A stretch of DNA of 64,000 bases from Panacagrimonas sp965216805 (GTDB taxonomy: Bacteria; Pseudomonadota; Gammaproteobacteria; Nevskiales; Nevskiaceae). Shown one piece after another: positions 17,781 through 26,546 of the stretch. Location of the stretch: NCBI RefSeq assembly GCF_965216805.1, contig NZ_CBDCGN010000002.1, positions 1,984,001-2,048,000 on the forward strand. The letters run 5' to 3'. The position numbers were made by a program, and so were the translations under genes. The first letter of the stretch is position 1, and every line of letters starts with the position of its first letter. The notes under the pieces were generated by a model that ran no database searches, was not told the DNA's origin, and saw only the letters and a program-made list of their open reading frames with translations.

Positions 17781-18629
17781 GTGGATTCTGCGCGGCGCAA
17801 GCACTATCTCAAGGCCATCGGCATCGACTGCTGGGTGCCGCGCGCGGCGGCCACGAGTCACGCCGATGCAGCAATCGAAGTCGGTGTCTCGATCTCCGCG
17901 GCAGGGGCGCCGGACGGCGTGGCTCCGGTCGCTCCGCTCGAACCCGCTTCCGAGTCCGAAGCAATCCAGGCGACACCCGCCATGCCCAGAGCACCTCGCC
18001 CCCGTCAGCGAGCTGACGACATTCCCGTCTCGCCGGCCGCCGTCGCATTACCCCGAGAGGTTCCGCAGGACTGGGACGGCCTGCGCGCGGCGGTCAGCGA
18101 TTGCCAGGCCTGCAAGCTGTGCGCTACCCGCACGCAGACGGTATTCGGCGTCGGGCCGCAGGACGCACCGCTGATGATCGTCGGCGAAGGCCCTGGCGCT
18201 GACGAGGACGCCCAGGGCGAGCCCTTCGTCGGCCGCGCCGGCAAGCTGTTGGACGAGATGCTCGCGGCGATCGGCCGTTCGCGCCGCAACGACACCTTCA
18301 TCGCCAACGTCGTGAAGTGTCGCCCGCCTGGCAATCGCGACCCCGAGAGCTCCGAAGTGGAGGCCTGCCGCCCCTACCTGGAGCAGCAGATCCGTCTGCT
18401 GCAACCGCGCCTGATCGTGGCGTTGGGGCGGGTCGCGGCACAGCGTCTGCTGGCCACCGACCAGCCGCTGTCAAAGCTGCGGGGACCGCTGCATCGATAC
18501 GGAGATACGCAGACACCGTTGTTCATCACCTATCACCCCGCTTATCTGCTGCGCAGCCCCCGCGAGAAAGCCAAATCCTGGGAAGACCTGAAGAAGGTCT
18601 GGCGCTACCTGCGCGATCACGCGCGCTGA
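17781..18629 (+). CDS. Uracil-DNA glycosylase, family 4 (Fe-S type)
   Basis: This enzyme removes uracil from DNA. The 282-residue product has a variable Pro/Ala-rich N-terminal region to about 90. The catalytic domain follows with CQACKLC (two Fe-S cysteines), the GEGPGADED active-site motif, VVKCRPPGNRDP (third Cys), EACRPYLEQQI (fourth Cys) and the HPAYLL motif. It starts at GTG 17781 and is followed 8 bases later by rimI, a frequent pairing in Xanthomonadales. Confidence 0.9.
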   Translation: MDSARRKHYLKAIGIDCWVPRAAATSHADAAIEVGVSISAAGAPDGVAPVAPLEPASESEAIQATPAMPRAPRPRQRADDIPVSPAAVALPREVPQDWDGLRAAVSDCQACKLCATRTQTVFGVGPQDAPLMIVGEGPGADEDAQGEPFVGRAGKLLDEMLAAIGRSRRNDTFIANVVKCRPPGNRDPESSEVEACRPYLEQQIRLLQPRLIVALGRVAAQRLLATDQPLSKLRGPLHRYGDTQTPLFITYHPAYLLRSPREKAKSWEDLKKVWRYLRDHAR

Positions 18630-18637
18630 GACCGATC

Positions 18638-19105
18638 ATGAGCGCGCTACCCCAGATACCGTGGCGGTTGTCGCCCCTGCACGAGAGCCATCTGCCGCAA
18701 GTGATGGAACTGGAACACCGTGCCTACCCGTTTCCCTGGACCGAGGGGATTTTCCGCGACTGTATCAAGGCCGGCTATGCGGGCTGGGTGGTTGGCGATC
18801 GCAGTGCGGTCATGCGCGGCTACGCGGTGATGAGCATGGCCGTGGGCGAGGCGCACATTCTGAATCTGGCCGTGGACCCGATGATCCGGCGCCAGGGTCT
18901 GGGTCGTTTCCTGCTCGCGCACCTGATTCAGATCGCGCGCGCAGCGCACAGTACCATCATGCTGCTGGAGGTGCGACGGTCCAACAAAGCGGCGATCCGC
19001 CTGTACCAGGCGGCCGGCTTTCGCCATATCGGCACCCGCCGCGGCTACTATCCGGGGCACGAGCAACGCGAGGATGCCTACGTGCTGGCCCTGGATCTGG
19101 AATGA
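18638..19105 (+). CDS. rimI: Ribosomal protein S18 alanine N-acetyltransferase
   Basis: The 155-residue GNAT enzyme acetylates the N-terminal Ala of S18. Family features are LEHRAYPFPWTEGIFRDC near the start, the acetyl-CoA motif VDPMIRRQGLGRFLLAHLI, and LEVRRSNKAAIRLYQAAGF plus RRGYYP at the end. The ATG at 18638 is 8 bases after the glycosylase stop. Confidence 0.9.
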   Translation: MSALPQIPWRLSPLHESHLPQVMELEHRAYPFPWTEGIFRDCIKAGYAGWVVGDRSAVMRGYAVMSMAVGEAHILNLAVDPMIRRQGLGRFLLAHLIQIARAAHSTIMLLEVRRSNKAAIRLYQAAGFRHIGTRRGYYPGHEQREDAYVLALDLE

Positions 19106-19133
19106 CACTCAAGCCGTGGGCAGGGCACCGGTC

Positions 19134-19167
19134 TATCCGTGTTCGTCCGTGGAATCCGTGGCAAGGG
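19134..19167. repeat. Dispersed TCCGTG-type intergenic repeat, single arm
   Basis: Three near-copies of TCCGTG occur in 30 bases (TATCCGTGTTCGTCCGTGG, then AATCCGTGGCAA) just before the MFS gene. A related sequence, in inverted-repeat form, lies at 34178-34270. Confidence 0.5.
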
Positions 19168-19186
19168 TTTTCATGAGCACCCCCGA

Positions 19187-20440
19187 ATGATCAACCGCAC
19201 GCAGTTCTCCTGGGCCTGCTACGACTGGGCCAATTCGGCGTTTGCCACCACGGTGCTGGTAGGCCTGTTCCCGGTGCTGTTCAACAGCTATTACGCGGTC
19301 GGCGTCGATCCCGGCATGAGCACGTTCTATCTGGGCGCGTTCGGCAATTCCGCCTCGGCATTGGTGGTGATGCTGCTGGCGCCGACGCTGGGGGTGATCG
19401 CCGACCGGCGCGGCTGGAAGAAGCGCTTCCTGGCGATATTCACGTTGCTCGGCGTGGGTGCGACCGCCGCGCTGTTCTTTGTCGGCGAAGGCAACTGGGG
19501 GCTGGCGATCGCGCTGTTCTCGCTGGCCGCCGTCGGATTCTTCGGCGGACTCGGATTTTACGATGCCTTGCTGGTGCAGGTGGCAAACCGCGACCAGCGC
19601 GATCGCGTTTCGGCGCTGGGTTACAGCCTGGGCTATCTGGGCGGCGGCATCCTGTTCCTGCTCAACGTGGCGATGGTGCTCAAACCGCAAGTGTTCGGCA
19701 TCACCGATCAGGCCACTGCGGTCAAATGGGCCTTCGTCAGCGTTGCAGTCTGGTGGCTGCTGTTCGCGCTGCCGTTGTTCCGCAACGTACCGGAGCCACC
19801 TGCCACCGCGGCCGGTCAGGCGATGGGCTGGCAGGAGTTGCTGATCACGCTCAAGCGCATCCTGGGCCTCAAGCCGGTGCTGATGTTCCTGCTCGCGTAC
19901 TGGCTTTACATCGACGCCGTGGGCACAGTCGCGCAGATGGCGGTGGATTTCGGCATGAAGCTGGGCTTCGCCTCGGACTCGCTGATCAAGGCGATCCTGA
20001 TCGTGCAGTTCGTCAGCTTTCCTGCGGCGCTCGCGTTCGGCTGGATCGGCCAGCGTTTCGGCGCTCGGCGCGGCATCTATCTGGCGCTCGCCGTGTACAC
20101 CGCGCTGACCGCATCGGCCTGGCTGATGCAGACGGAAACCCATTTCTACCTGTTGGCGGCAGTGGTCGGTCTGGTGCAGGGCGGCGTGCAGTCGCTGTCG
20201 CGCAGCTATTTCTCGCAGCTCATCCCGCAGGAATCGGCCGGGCAGTTCTTCGGCTTCTACAACATGCTGGGCAAGTTCGCCGCGGTACTGGGGCCGCTGG
20301 TGGTCGGTGTGACCGCCGCGCTGACGGGCGAACCGCGCTTGGCCTTGTTCATGCTGATCTTCTTTTTCATCGCTGGCGCATTCCTGCTGTCGCGGGTGCA
20401 GGAACCGGCCAGTCTCAGGACGGGCGTCGCAGCCGCTTGA
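19187..20440 (+). CDS. MFS transporter, UMF1/Atg22-like family
   Basis: The 417-residue product has about 12 hydrophobic segments and the family start FSWACYDWANSAFATTVLVG. A cytoplasmic loop with IADRRGWKKR matches the MFS motif between helices 2 and 3. Members are related to vacuolar effluxer-like proteins; the bacterial substrate is not known. The ATG at 19187 is preceded by the intergenic repeat. The 3' end overlaps the convergent transglutaminase gene by 26 bases. Confidence 0.82.
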   Translation: MINRTQFSWACYDWANSAFATTVLVGLFPVLFNSYYAVGVDPGMSTFYLGAFGNSASALVVMLLAPTLGVIADRRGWKKRFLAIFTLLGVGATAALFFVGEGNWGLAIALFSLAAVGFFGGLGFYDALLVQVANRDQRDRVSALGYSLGYLGGGILFLLNVAMVLKPQVFGITDQATAVKWAFVSVAVWWLLFALPLFRNVPEPPATAAGQAMGWQELLITLKRILGLKPVLMFLLAYWLYIDAVGTVAQMAVDFGMKLGFASDSLIKAILIVQFVSFPAALAFGWIGQRFGARRGIYLALAVYTALTASAWLMQTETHFYLLAAVVGLVQGGVQSLSRSYFSQLIPQESAGQFFGFYNMLGKFAAVLGPLVVGVTAALTGEPRLALFMLIFFFIAGAFLLSRVQEPASLRTGVAAA

Positions 20441-22379
20441 TCGCAGCGACGATCTTTCGCTCCAGCGTGGGGTCCTGCTCACCGGCATAACGCAGGCGCA
20501 GATAGGCGTCCAGGATCTGCTCCAACGGCGACGTCAGTACCGGCTCGCGCTGGCTCACCCGCTGCACGAAATCGCGCGGACCTTCGTCCGGCCGCTGTTG
20601 GAAACCCAAGCTTCGCAGACGACCGGTGGCACGCCGCCACAACAACAGCGCGCGCTCGGTGACCGCCGGTGCCTGCGCCCGCCGCAGGCTCGCCAATCCG
20701 ATCCAGGCGAGTACTGCGGTCACGCCCACTGTCAGCGCCAGAATCATGTTGCGAACGTTCTCCAGGCCGAAGAAGGACAGGAACAGTTGCTGCACCTCCG
20801 GGCCGTACCCCAGCACCCAACCGTTCCAGTAGGCGTTGACCATGTCCCAGCTGTCCTGCAGCTGCTCGCGCCAGTTGCCGTAGCTGGAGAAGAATCCGGG
20901 CAGCCCCTGCGCCGCTCGCAGGGTTTCGCGCATGCCGCGCTCGATACGCTCCGGCGCCACCGCCGCGGTGGGATCGACGCGCACCCAGCCGCGATCCTGC
21001 AGCCAAACCTCGGCCCAGGCATGGGCATCGGACTGACGAACGACGTGATAATCGCTGAAAGCGTTGGCCTCCATGCCCTGATAGCCGGTCACCACGCGCG
21101 CCGGCACGGCGGCTGCGCGCATCAGCAGTACGAAGGCGCTGGTGTAGTGCTCACAGAAGCCGCGCCGCGTGTCGAACAGGAATTCGTCGACCGAATGGCG
21201 CCCCAAGGTCGGCGGCTCCAGGGTGTAGATGAATGCCTGCTCGCGAAACAGGCGCAACGCGGCATCGATCACTCCGGCGTCGTCCAGACCCTGTGCCCGC
21301 CACTGCGTCGCCAATGCCTGCGCACGCGGATTGGACCAGGGCGGAAAGCGCGTGTCCTGCGCGCGCGCGACGTCGCCCAGTTGCGCGTCCAGCCGGTAGC
21401 GCGTGTACGACACCCCGCGGATCAAGCGCCGTTCGATGAGCGGACGGTCCATCACCAGCGACCCGTTACGGTCCAGCCGCGCGCGTTCCGGCAGCACACG
21501 CGTATCCGGCATGTCCAGCGCCAGCAGCCAGCGACTGCGCATCGGCTCCAGGGTCAGCTCGTAGCGCACTTCGCCGCCCAGACGTTCGATCGAGGCCGAA
21601 GTCCGGCCGGAGAGATCGACCGAAGATGCGGTCCAGGTGCGGCCATTGAATCCGGTGAACACCGGGCCGCGCCAGTACAGGTTCTGCGGCGGTGGCGGCG
21701 GGCCTTCGAAGCGCACGCGGAAGGCCACTTCGTCCGACAGAATGAGTTGCGAGATGTCGCCCGGAGACATCGAGTCCGACAAGCCCGAGCGCGTCGGCCC
21801 GGCATCGCTGGGCAGGCCCCACAAGGGGCCGGGAATGCGCGGGAACAACACGAAGAACAGCAGCATCAGCGGCAGCGACTGCAGGATCATGCGCCCACCC
21901 ATACGCAGGGACTGCCGCAGCGGCAGTGGCTCGCCGGGATGATGGGCGTCGATCAGCACCGCGGTGATCGCCACGCTGCTGGCAAACAGGTACAGCACGG
22001 TCCACAGCTCCTGCGAATACAGAAAGTGCGTCACCAGCAGGAAGTACATCAGGAACACCACCACCATCACGTCGCGGCGCGAACGCATCTCGGTGAGCTT
22101 GAGCGACAGCATCAGCACCAGCAGCGCGATGCCGGCGTTCTGCCCGGTGACGCGCCCGTAGGCGGCGTACACCGCGGCGAATGCAGCGGTCGCCAGAACC
22201 AGCTTGAGCCATCGCGGCGGCAGCGCCCATTGCCGCGCCGAGGCCAGCGCACGCCAGGCGAGCAGACCGGCGACCGCCAGACTTTCCCACCAGGGCAGGT
22301 GCAGGGCGTGCGGCGCCGTCACCAGCACCAGCACCGCGAGCAGACGCAGCAGCGAGCGATGGGGCAGGTAGTCGGTCAT
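20415..22379 (-). CDS. TgpA-like membrane transglutaminase (DUF3488 + transglutaminase core)
   Basis: The 654-residue inner-membrane protein has about six N-terminal transmembrane helices, a periplasmic domain, and the transglutaminase triad Cys (RRGFCEHYTSAF), His (SDAHAWAEVW) and Asp (WVRVDPTAA). A further helix (ILALTVGVTAVLAWIGLASL) and a cytoplasmic DUF4129-like tail follow. It overlaps the upstream DUF58 gene by 4 bases and belongs to the MoxR-DUF58-TgpA operon. Homologues such as TgpA of Pseudomonas are essential, with an uncertain substrate. Confidence 0.92.
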   Translation of the reverse strand: MTDYLPHRSLLRLLAVLVLVTAPHALHLPWWESLAVAGLLAWRALASARQWALPPRWLKLVLATAAFAAVYAAYGRVTGQNAGIALLVLMLSLKLTEMRSRRDVMVVVFLMYFLLVTHFLYSQELWTVLYLFASSVAITAVLIDAHHPGEPLPLRQSLRMGGRMILQSLPLMLLFFVLFPRIPGPLWGLPSDAGPTRSGLSDSMSPGDISQLILSDEVAFRVRFEGPPPPPQNLYWRGPVFTGFNGRTWTASSVDLSGRTSASIERLGGEVRYELTLEPMRSRWLLALDMPDTRVLPERARLDRNGSLVMDRPLIERRLIRGVSYTRYRLDAQLGDVARAQDTRFPPWSNPRAQALATQWRAQGLDDAGVIDAALRLFREQAFIYTLEPPTLGRHSVDEFLFDTRRGFCEHYTSAFVLLMRAAAVPARVVTGYQGMEANAFSDYHVVRQSDAHAWAEVWLQDRGWVRVDPTAAVAPERIERGMRETLRAAQGLPGFFSSYGNWREQLQDSWDMVNAYWNGWVLGYGPEVQQLFLSFFGLENVRNMILALTVGVTAVLAWIGLASLRRAQAPAVTERALLLWRRATGRLRSLGFQQRPDEGPRDFVQRVSQREPVLTSPLEQILDAYLRLRYAGEQDPTLERKIVAAIKRLRRPS

Positions 22380-23404
22380 GCCGGTGCTCGATCGAACAGC
22401 GCCAGCGCCTTCAGGCACTCGAAGCGATGCGATTCGCCCTGGCCTGGGGCGATCCGGATGCCCGGCAGATCCAAACCGTAGAAACGTCCCTCGGCATCCG
22501 CATCCAGTACCCAGCGGCATAGGCGCGACAGCTTTTCCTCGGTGCCGTGTCCCGGGGTCAGGTTCCAGTCCAGCCACACCGAGTGCGCCACGCTCTCGCT
22601 GAACTGCTTGACCATCGGCACCGCGGTCTTGGGCAGGCTCTTCCAGTGGATGCTGCGCAGTGCATCGCCGCGCTGGTAGTTGCGCAGGCCGGAAAACTCA
22701 TCCTGGCCGCTACGGGATTGACCGGACGCGCCGGCCTCTCCGGGGGGCAGCGGCGGTGGCACACCCGCGGCGCCGGGCTGCGGAAACACCAGGCAGCGCG
22801 CGTCCAGATGCACCCAGGTCCAGGCGTGAAACAACCCCAGCGGAAATTCGGTGCTGATCTCGACGATACCGACCTCCAGCCAGCCACGCCGCGTCGTCTC
22901 GACGCTCAGAGTGCAGCCGGCAAAGCTGTGCGCGGGCACATCCACTGCCACGCCTTGCGGCGCAGCGCGCGACCAGGCGCAAGCCAGCGCGTAGCGTGGA
23001 TGCGCAGCGGGATTGTCGATCAGCCACTCGAAGTGTGCCGCCTCGCCGGCATACACCGGCCGGGCACGGCCGATGCGCAACAGCACATGCACCAGGTTGG
23101 CGTGGGTGTGATGCATGCACACCAGGCCCAGACCACCGAGCAGAAAGGTGAGTGCAAACGCCATGCTGTTGGAATAGTTCATCGCGCCGAGCAGCATCAC
23201 CAGCAGCATCAGCGCAAAGCCCCATCCGAAACGCGTCGGCACGATGTAGACGCGATTGCGCGCCACCTCTACCGGACCCGCCTGCTTGCGCACGCGGCCC
23301 AGCACCCAGGCGTCGATGCGCGCGCGCGCCCAACGCAGGGGATGCGCAGGAAGCGCCGTGAGGCGTGAGGCGTCGGGCGTCAGGCGTGGCGACGCGGTGC
23401 TCAT
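22376..23404 (-). CDS. DUF58 domain protein of the MoxR operon
   Basis: The 342-residue product has two N-terminal transmembrane helices (WGFALMLLVMLLGAMNYSNS, then FALTFLLGGLGLVCMHH) and the DUF58 core with RNYQRGDALRSIHWKSLPKT. The ATG at 23402-23404 starts MSTASPRL. Codons about 5-16 (sequence around RLTPDASRLTAL) lie within a dispersed GAGGCGTGAGGCG repeat, so this N-terminus is not conserved sequence. It overlaps the transglutaminase start. Confidence 0.9.
   Translation of the reverse strand: MSTASPRLTPDASRLTALPAHPLRWARARIDAWVLGRVRKQAGPVEVARNRVYIVPTRFGWGFALMLLVMLLGAMNYSNSMAFALTFLLGGLGLVCMHHTHANLVHVLLRIGRARPVYAGEAAHFEWLIDNPAAHPRYALACAWSRAAPQGVAVDVPAHSFAGCTLSVETTRRGWLEVGIVEISTEFPLGLFHAWTWVHLDARCLVFPQPGAAGVPPPLPPGEAGASGQSRSGQDEFSGLRNYQRGDALRSIHWKSLPKTAVPMVKQFSESVAHSVWLDWNLTPGHGTEEKLSRLCRWVLDADAEGRFYGLDLPGIRIAPGQGESHRFECLKALALFDRAPA
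23358..23391. repeat. Dispersed GAGGCGTGAGGCG repeat, copy 1
   Basis: Two tandem GTGAGGC units followed by degenerate copies. Related copies lie at 41916-41942 and, inverted, 42021-42052. This copy is inside the start of the DUF58 coding region. Confidence 0.55.
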
Positions 23405-23501
23405 CGTAGCTGGACCTTCTGCTGAACCGATTCGCGGCTCAGGGATCGTTCTGGGGTGTCGACGAGCCTGAGCCCCGGCCACCACCAAGGCCTTCCCGAT
23501 T

Positions 23502-24413
23502 TCACGGAATCGCCACCTGCGCCAGTAGCTCTTCGGCGGTCGGCGCACCGCCATCGGCCTCGGTCGCGGGCATCAGACGATGTGCCACGCAGGGCACGAA
23601 CACCGCCTGCACGTCTTCCGGAATCACGGCGCTGCGCCCCTCGATCAGGGCATAGGCCTGCGCCGCACGGCGCAGCGACAGGCCGGCCCGGGGTGACAGG
23701 CCCTGGCGCAGACCGGGGTGCTCGCGGGTGGCCCTGAGCAGCGCCAGGATGTAGTCGATCAGTGCCGGGGCGGTGCGAACCTCGCGCGCCGCAGCCTGCA
23801 GGTCCAACAGGTCCTGAGGCTGCAAGCTGGGCATCAGTTCGGTCAGCAGATCGCGCCGTTCGCGCTCCAGCAGCAGGGCGCGCTCCGCAGCAACTGGCGG
23901 ATAGCCCAACGACAGGCGCATGAGAAAGCGGTCGAGCTGCGATTCCGGTAGCGGAAACACGCCGATCTGCTGCGCCGGGTTCTGAGTGGCGATCACAAAA
24001 AACGGATCGGGCAGGGGACGGGTGTCTCCTTCGGCGGTGACCTGGCGTTCTTCCATCGCCTCGAGCAGCGCGGATTGCGTCTTGGGACTGGCGCGGTTGA
24101 CCTCGTCGGCCAGAACCATCTGCGAAAAGATCGGCCCGGGATGAAACCGGAAGCCGCTGCTGGATTGCTCGAAGATGGAAACCCCGAGAATGTCGGCCGG
24201 CAGAAGGTCGGAGGTGAACTGCACGCGCTGGAAGTGCAGGCCGAGCACGCGCGCCAGAGCCAGTGCCAGCGTGGTCTTGCCCACACCCGGGATGTCCTCG
24301 ATCAACAGATGGCCACGTGCGATCAGACAGGTCAGCGCCAGCTTGAGCTGAACCTGCTTGCCAAGAATGATGCCGTTGAGGGCGGACAGAGCGGCGTGGA
24401 GCGCAGGGTTCAT
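23502..24413 (-). CDS. MoxR-family AAA ATPase
   Basis: The 303-residue AAA+ chaperone-like ATPase has the Walker A motif IPGVGKTTLA, Walker B LADEVNRASPKTQSALLEAM, the ATQNP sensor segment, and the arginine-finger region QLDRFLMRL. It is the first gene of the MoxR-DUF58-TgpA operon, 97 bases before DUF58. The ATG is at 24411-24413. Confidence 0.93.
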   Translation of the reverse strand: MNPALHAALSALNGIILGKQVQLKLALTCLIARGHLLIEDIPGVGKTTLALALARVLGLHFQRVQFTSDLLPADILGVSIFEQSSSGFRFHPGPIFSQMVLADEVNRASPKTQSALLEAMEERQVTAEGDTRPLPDPFFVIATQNPAQQIGVFPLPESQLDRFLMRLSLGYPPVAAERALLLERERRDLLTELMPSLQPQDLLDLQAAAREVRTAPALIDYILALLRATREHPGLRQGLSPRAGLSLRRAAQAYALIEGRSAVIPEDVQAVFVPCVAHRLMPATEADGGAPTAEELLAQVAIP

Positions 24414-24592
24414 GCGGGAGTGAAGCTGGAGATGAAGGGATATGGGCAGTGTAGCGGGAGGCTGAACGGAGTCGCCGCCGCGACAGTAATCGGTACGCCG
24501 TATTACCAGAAGGGTCGCGTGACGCGTCACGGGTTGTGGCGGGGCGCGCTCATCGTCGACCATGGGATTCTTTCGACGCTTGGGGAAAACGA

Positions 24593-26095
24593 TTGGACCG
24601 CAAAGCCCGTGAAGCGCGTACGGCCATGGCCGCTGCCTCGGACTACGGCACGTGGCGCGAAGCCGCGGAAATGCTGGACAGCCTGGAAGATGGCGACGAG
24701 TGGAAGGCGCGCGACACCAGCAGCCTGTTCGACTGGCGATTGATCCGGTCGCGCCTGCGGCAGATTCGCAGCCTGCGCGCGGCTGGCTCGATGCACGCGC
24801 TGGCGCACCACCTCAGACAGGGCCTGCACTGGAACCTCGGTAACATCGGCAACCCGCATCTTTACGGACGCGCCTGCGTCGGCACCAAGCAGTTGATCGC
24901 CGATTACGTCACCGAAGTGTGCGCGGCGCTGGAAGAAATCTGCGACTGCATCGAAAGCACCGAATTTCCGCTGGGAGAGAAGCTGCGCTTCTTCCGCGAG
25001 ACCGCGCAATCGTATGGCCGCTCGGCGCTGATGTTGTCGGGCGGCGCCACCCTGGGGCTGTTCCACGTCGGAGTGGTCAAGGCGCTGTACCGCGAAAACC
25101 TCATGCCGGTGGTGATGTCCGGTTCCAGCGCAGGCAGTGTGGTGGCCGCCACGGTGGGCACGCGGCCCCTCGAAGAAGTCGAACAACTGCTCGACCCCGA
25201 GGCGGCTTACTACAACTTCTGGCGCGTGCTCAAGCCGCTGCAGATGTGGCGTCGCGGCGCCATCATGGACCAGAGCCAGCTGCGGCGTGCGATCGCCAAG
25301 AACGTTCGCGACCTCAGCTTTGACGAGGCGTACCGGACCTCCGGCCGTATCGTGAACATCACGGTGTCGCCAGCGGGACAGAACCAGCCGCCGCGACTCC
25401 TCAACCACATCACCTTTCCCTACCTGTACCTGCGCGAAGCCGTACTCGCCAGTTGCGCGGTGCCGGTGATCTTTCCGCCGGTGATGCTGATGACGCGTAA
25501 CGAGGCTGGCGAGCGGGAGCCGTGGATGCCGCTGCTGCGCTGGAACGATGGCTCGCTCAAGTCCGATCTGCCGATGCTGCGGCTGCGTCGCCTGCACAAC
25601 GTCAATCACTTCATCGTCAGTCAGACCAACCCGCATGTGATCCCGTTCGTATCGCGCAGCGAGCCGGGTACCCGCGGCCTGTTCCACGGAGCCAGGACCT
25701 ACGCCGGCGCCACCTTGCGCTCACAGGCCAGCGGACTGCTCAAGCTGGCGCGCGCAGCGGTGCCGATTCGGCGTCTGGGACATTCGATCGACGCTGCAAC
25801 CAGCATCCTGGATCAGGACTACCGCGGCAACATCAACATCTTTCCGGAGAACAGCTTGTGGCGTTTCGCCAACGTCACGCGCAACCCGAATCTGGCCGAC
25901 GTACAACGCTTCATGCTGGAGGGTGAGCGCGCCGCCTGGCCGCGCATCGAGATGATCCGCACGCAGACCGCGATTGCCCAGACCCTGGATCGCTGCGTCG
26001 AGCGGCTGGAGGGGCGCAAGCTCGCCACGCAGGCGCCGTTGGGCACGCGGCGCTTCGGCCTGCGACTGGTGCGGCGCGGTCAGGACGCGGCGTGA
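24593..26095 (+). CDS. Patatin-like phospholipase with DUF3336 N-terminal domain
   Basis: The 500-residue product has a DUF3336 domain (about 1-135, with LGNIGNPHLYGRACVGTKQLI) and a patatin lipase domain. The oxyanion motif is SGGATLGLFHVGVVKAL, the nucleophile is in SGSSAGSVV, and the dyad Asp is in WNDGSLKSDLP. The TTG at 24593 is preferred because GGGGA lies 6 bases upstream. An ATG at 24626 and a GTG at 24536 are alternatives. The next gene begins within its stop codon region. Confidence 0.85.
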   Translation: MDRKAREARTAMAAASDYGTWREAAEMLDSLEDGDEWKARDTSSLFDWRLIRSRLRQIRSLRAAGSMHALAHHLRQGLHWNLGNIGNPHLYGRACVGTKQLIADYVTEVCAALEEICDCIESTEFPLGEKLRFFRETAQSYGRSALMLSGGATLGLFHVGVVKALYRENLMPVVMSGSSAGSVVAATVGTRPLEEVEQLLDPEAAYYNFWRVLKPLQMWRRGAIMDQSQLRRAIAKNVRDLSFDEAYRTSGRIVNITVSPAGQNQPPRLLNHITFPYLYLREAVLASCAVPVIFPPVMLMTRNEAGEREPWMPLLRWNDGSLKSDLPMLRLRRLHNVNHFIVSQTNPHVIPFVSRSEPGTRGLFHGARTYAGATLRSQASGLLKLARAAVPIRRLGHSIDAATSILDQDYRGNINIFPENSLWRFANVTRNPNLADVQRFMLEGERAAWPRIEMIRTQTAIAQTLDRCVERLEGRKLATQAPLGTRRFGLRLVRRGQDAA

Positions 26096-26532
26096 ACGCC
26101 GAAACGCTGTGCCTGCTCGCCGCCGGCATTTTCTTCCTGAGCGGCCTGCTGACCGGAGCGTGGAAGTACGCACACATTCACGCCTCGGCCGAGGCACAGG
26201 CGCCGGCGTACGTGGACATCGCCCACCGCGCCAGCCTGCTGTACGCCTTCGCAGCCATCCTGATCCGCGAATTCGTACCGTATTCGCCGCTGGGTGCGAC
26301 CGGCACCTTATGGGCGGTGGGCGTGCCGCTGCTGTTCTTCGCCTCGGCCATCGTCATGTACGTGATCCATGGCCTGCTGCGCGATACCGACAACCAGTTA
26401 CGCAAGCCCCATGTCCTGGGTCGGCGCCACATGCCCGGCTGGATGATTGCTGGCTACATGGTGGCGTTGACCGTGGGCGAAATTGGCGGATTCGCCGTGC
26501 TGTTCTACGGCTTTGTCGTCGCTACGTTCTGA
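26092..26532 (+). CDS. Small integral membrane protein of unknown function
   Basis: The 146-residue product has four predicted transmembrane helices: ETLCLLAAGIFFLSGLLTG near the start, then segments near 48-62, 72-95 and 118-145. It begins with GTG overlapping the patatin stop (GTGA), so it is translationally coupled to the lipase and may assist it in the membrane. I do not recognise the family. Confidence 0.75.
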   Translation: MNAETLCLLAAGIFFLSGLLTGAWKYAHIHASAEAQAPAYVDIAHRASLLYAFAAILIREFVPYSPLGATGTLWAVGVPLLFFASAIVMYVIHGLLRDTDNQLRKPHVLGRRHMPGWMIAGYMVALTVGEIGGFAVLFYGFVVATF

Positions 26533-26546
26533 ACTTTTAGGCAGGC

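Noticed and set aside
20598..22481. A 627-codon plus-strand frame opposite the transglutaminase gene
   Set aside because: Gln/His/Arg-rich shadow of a gene with clear catalytic motifs on the other strand.
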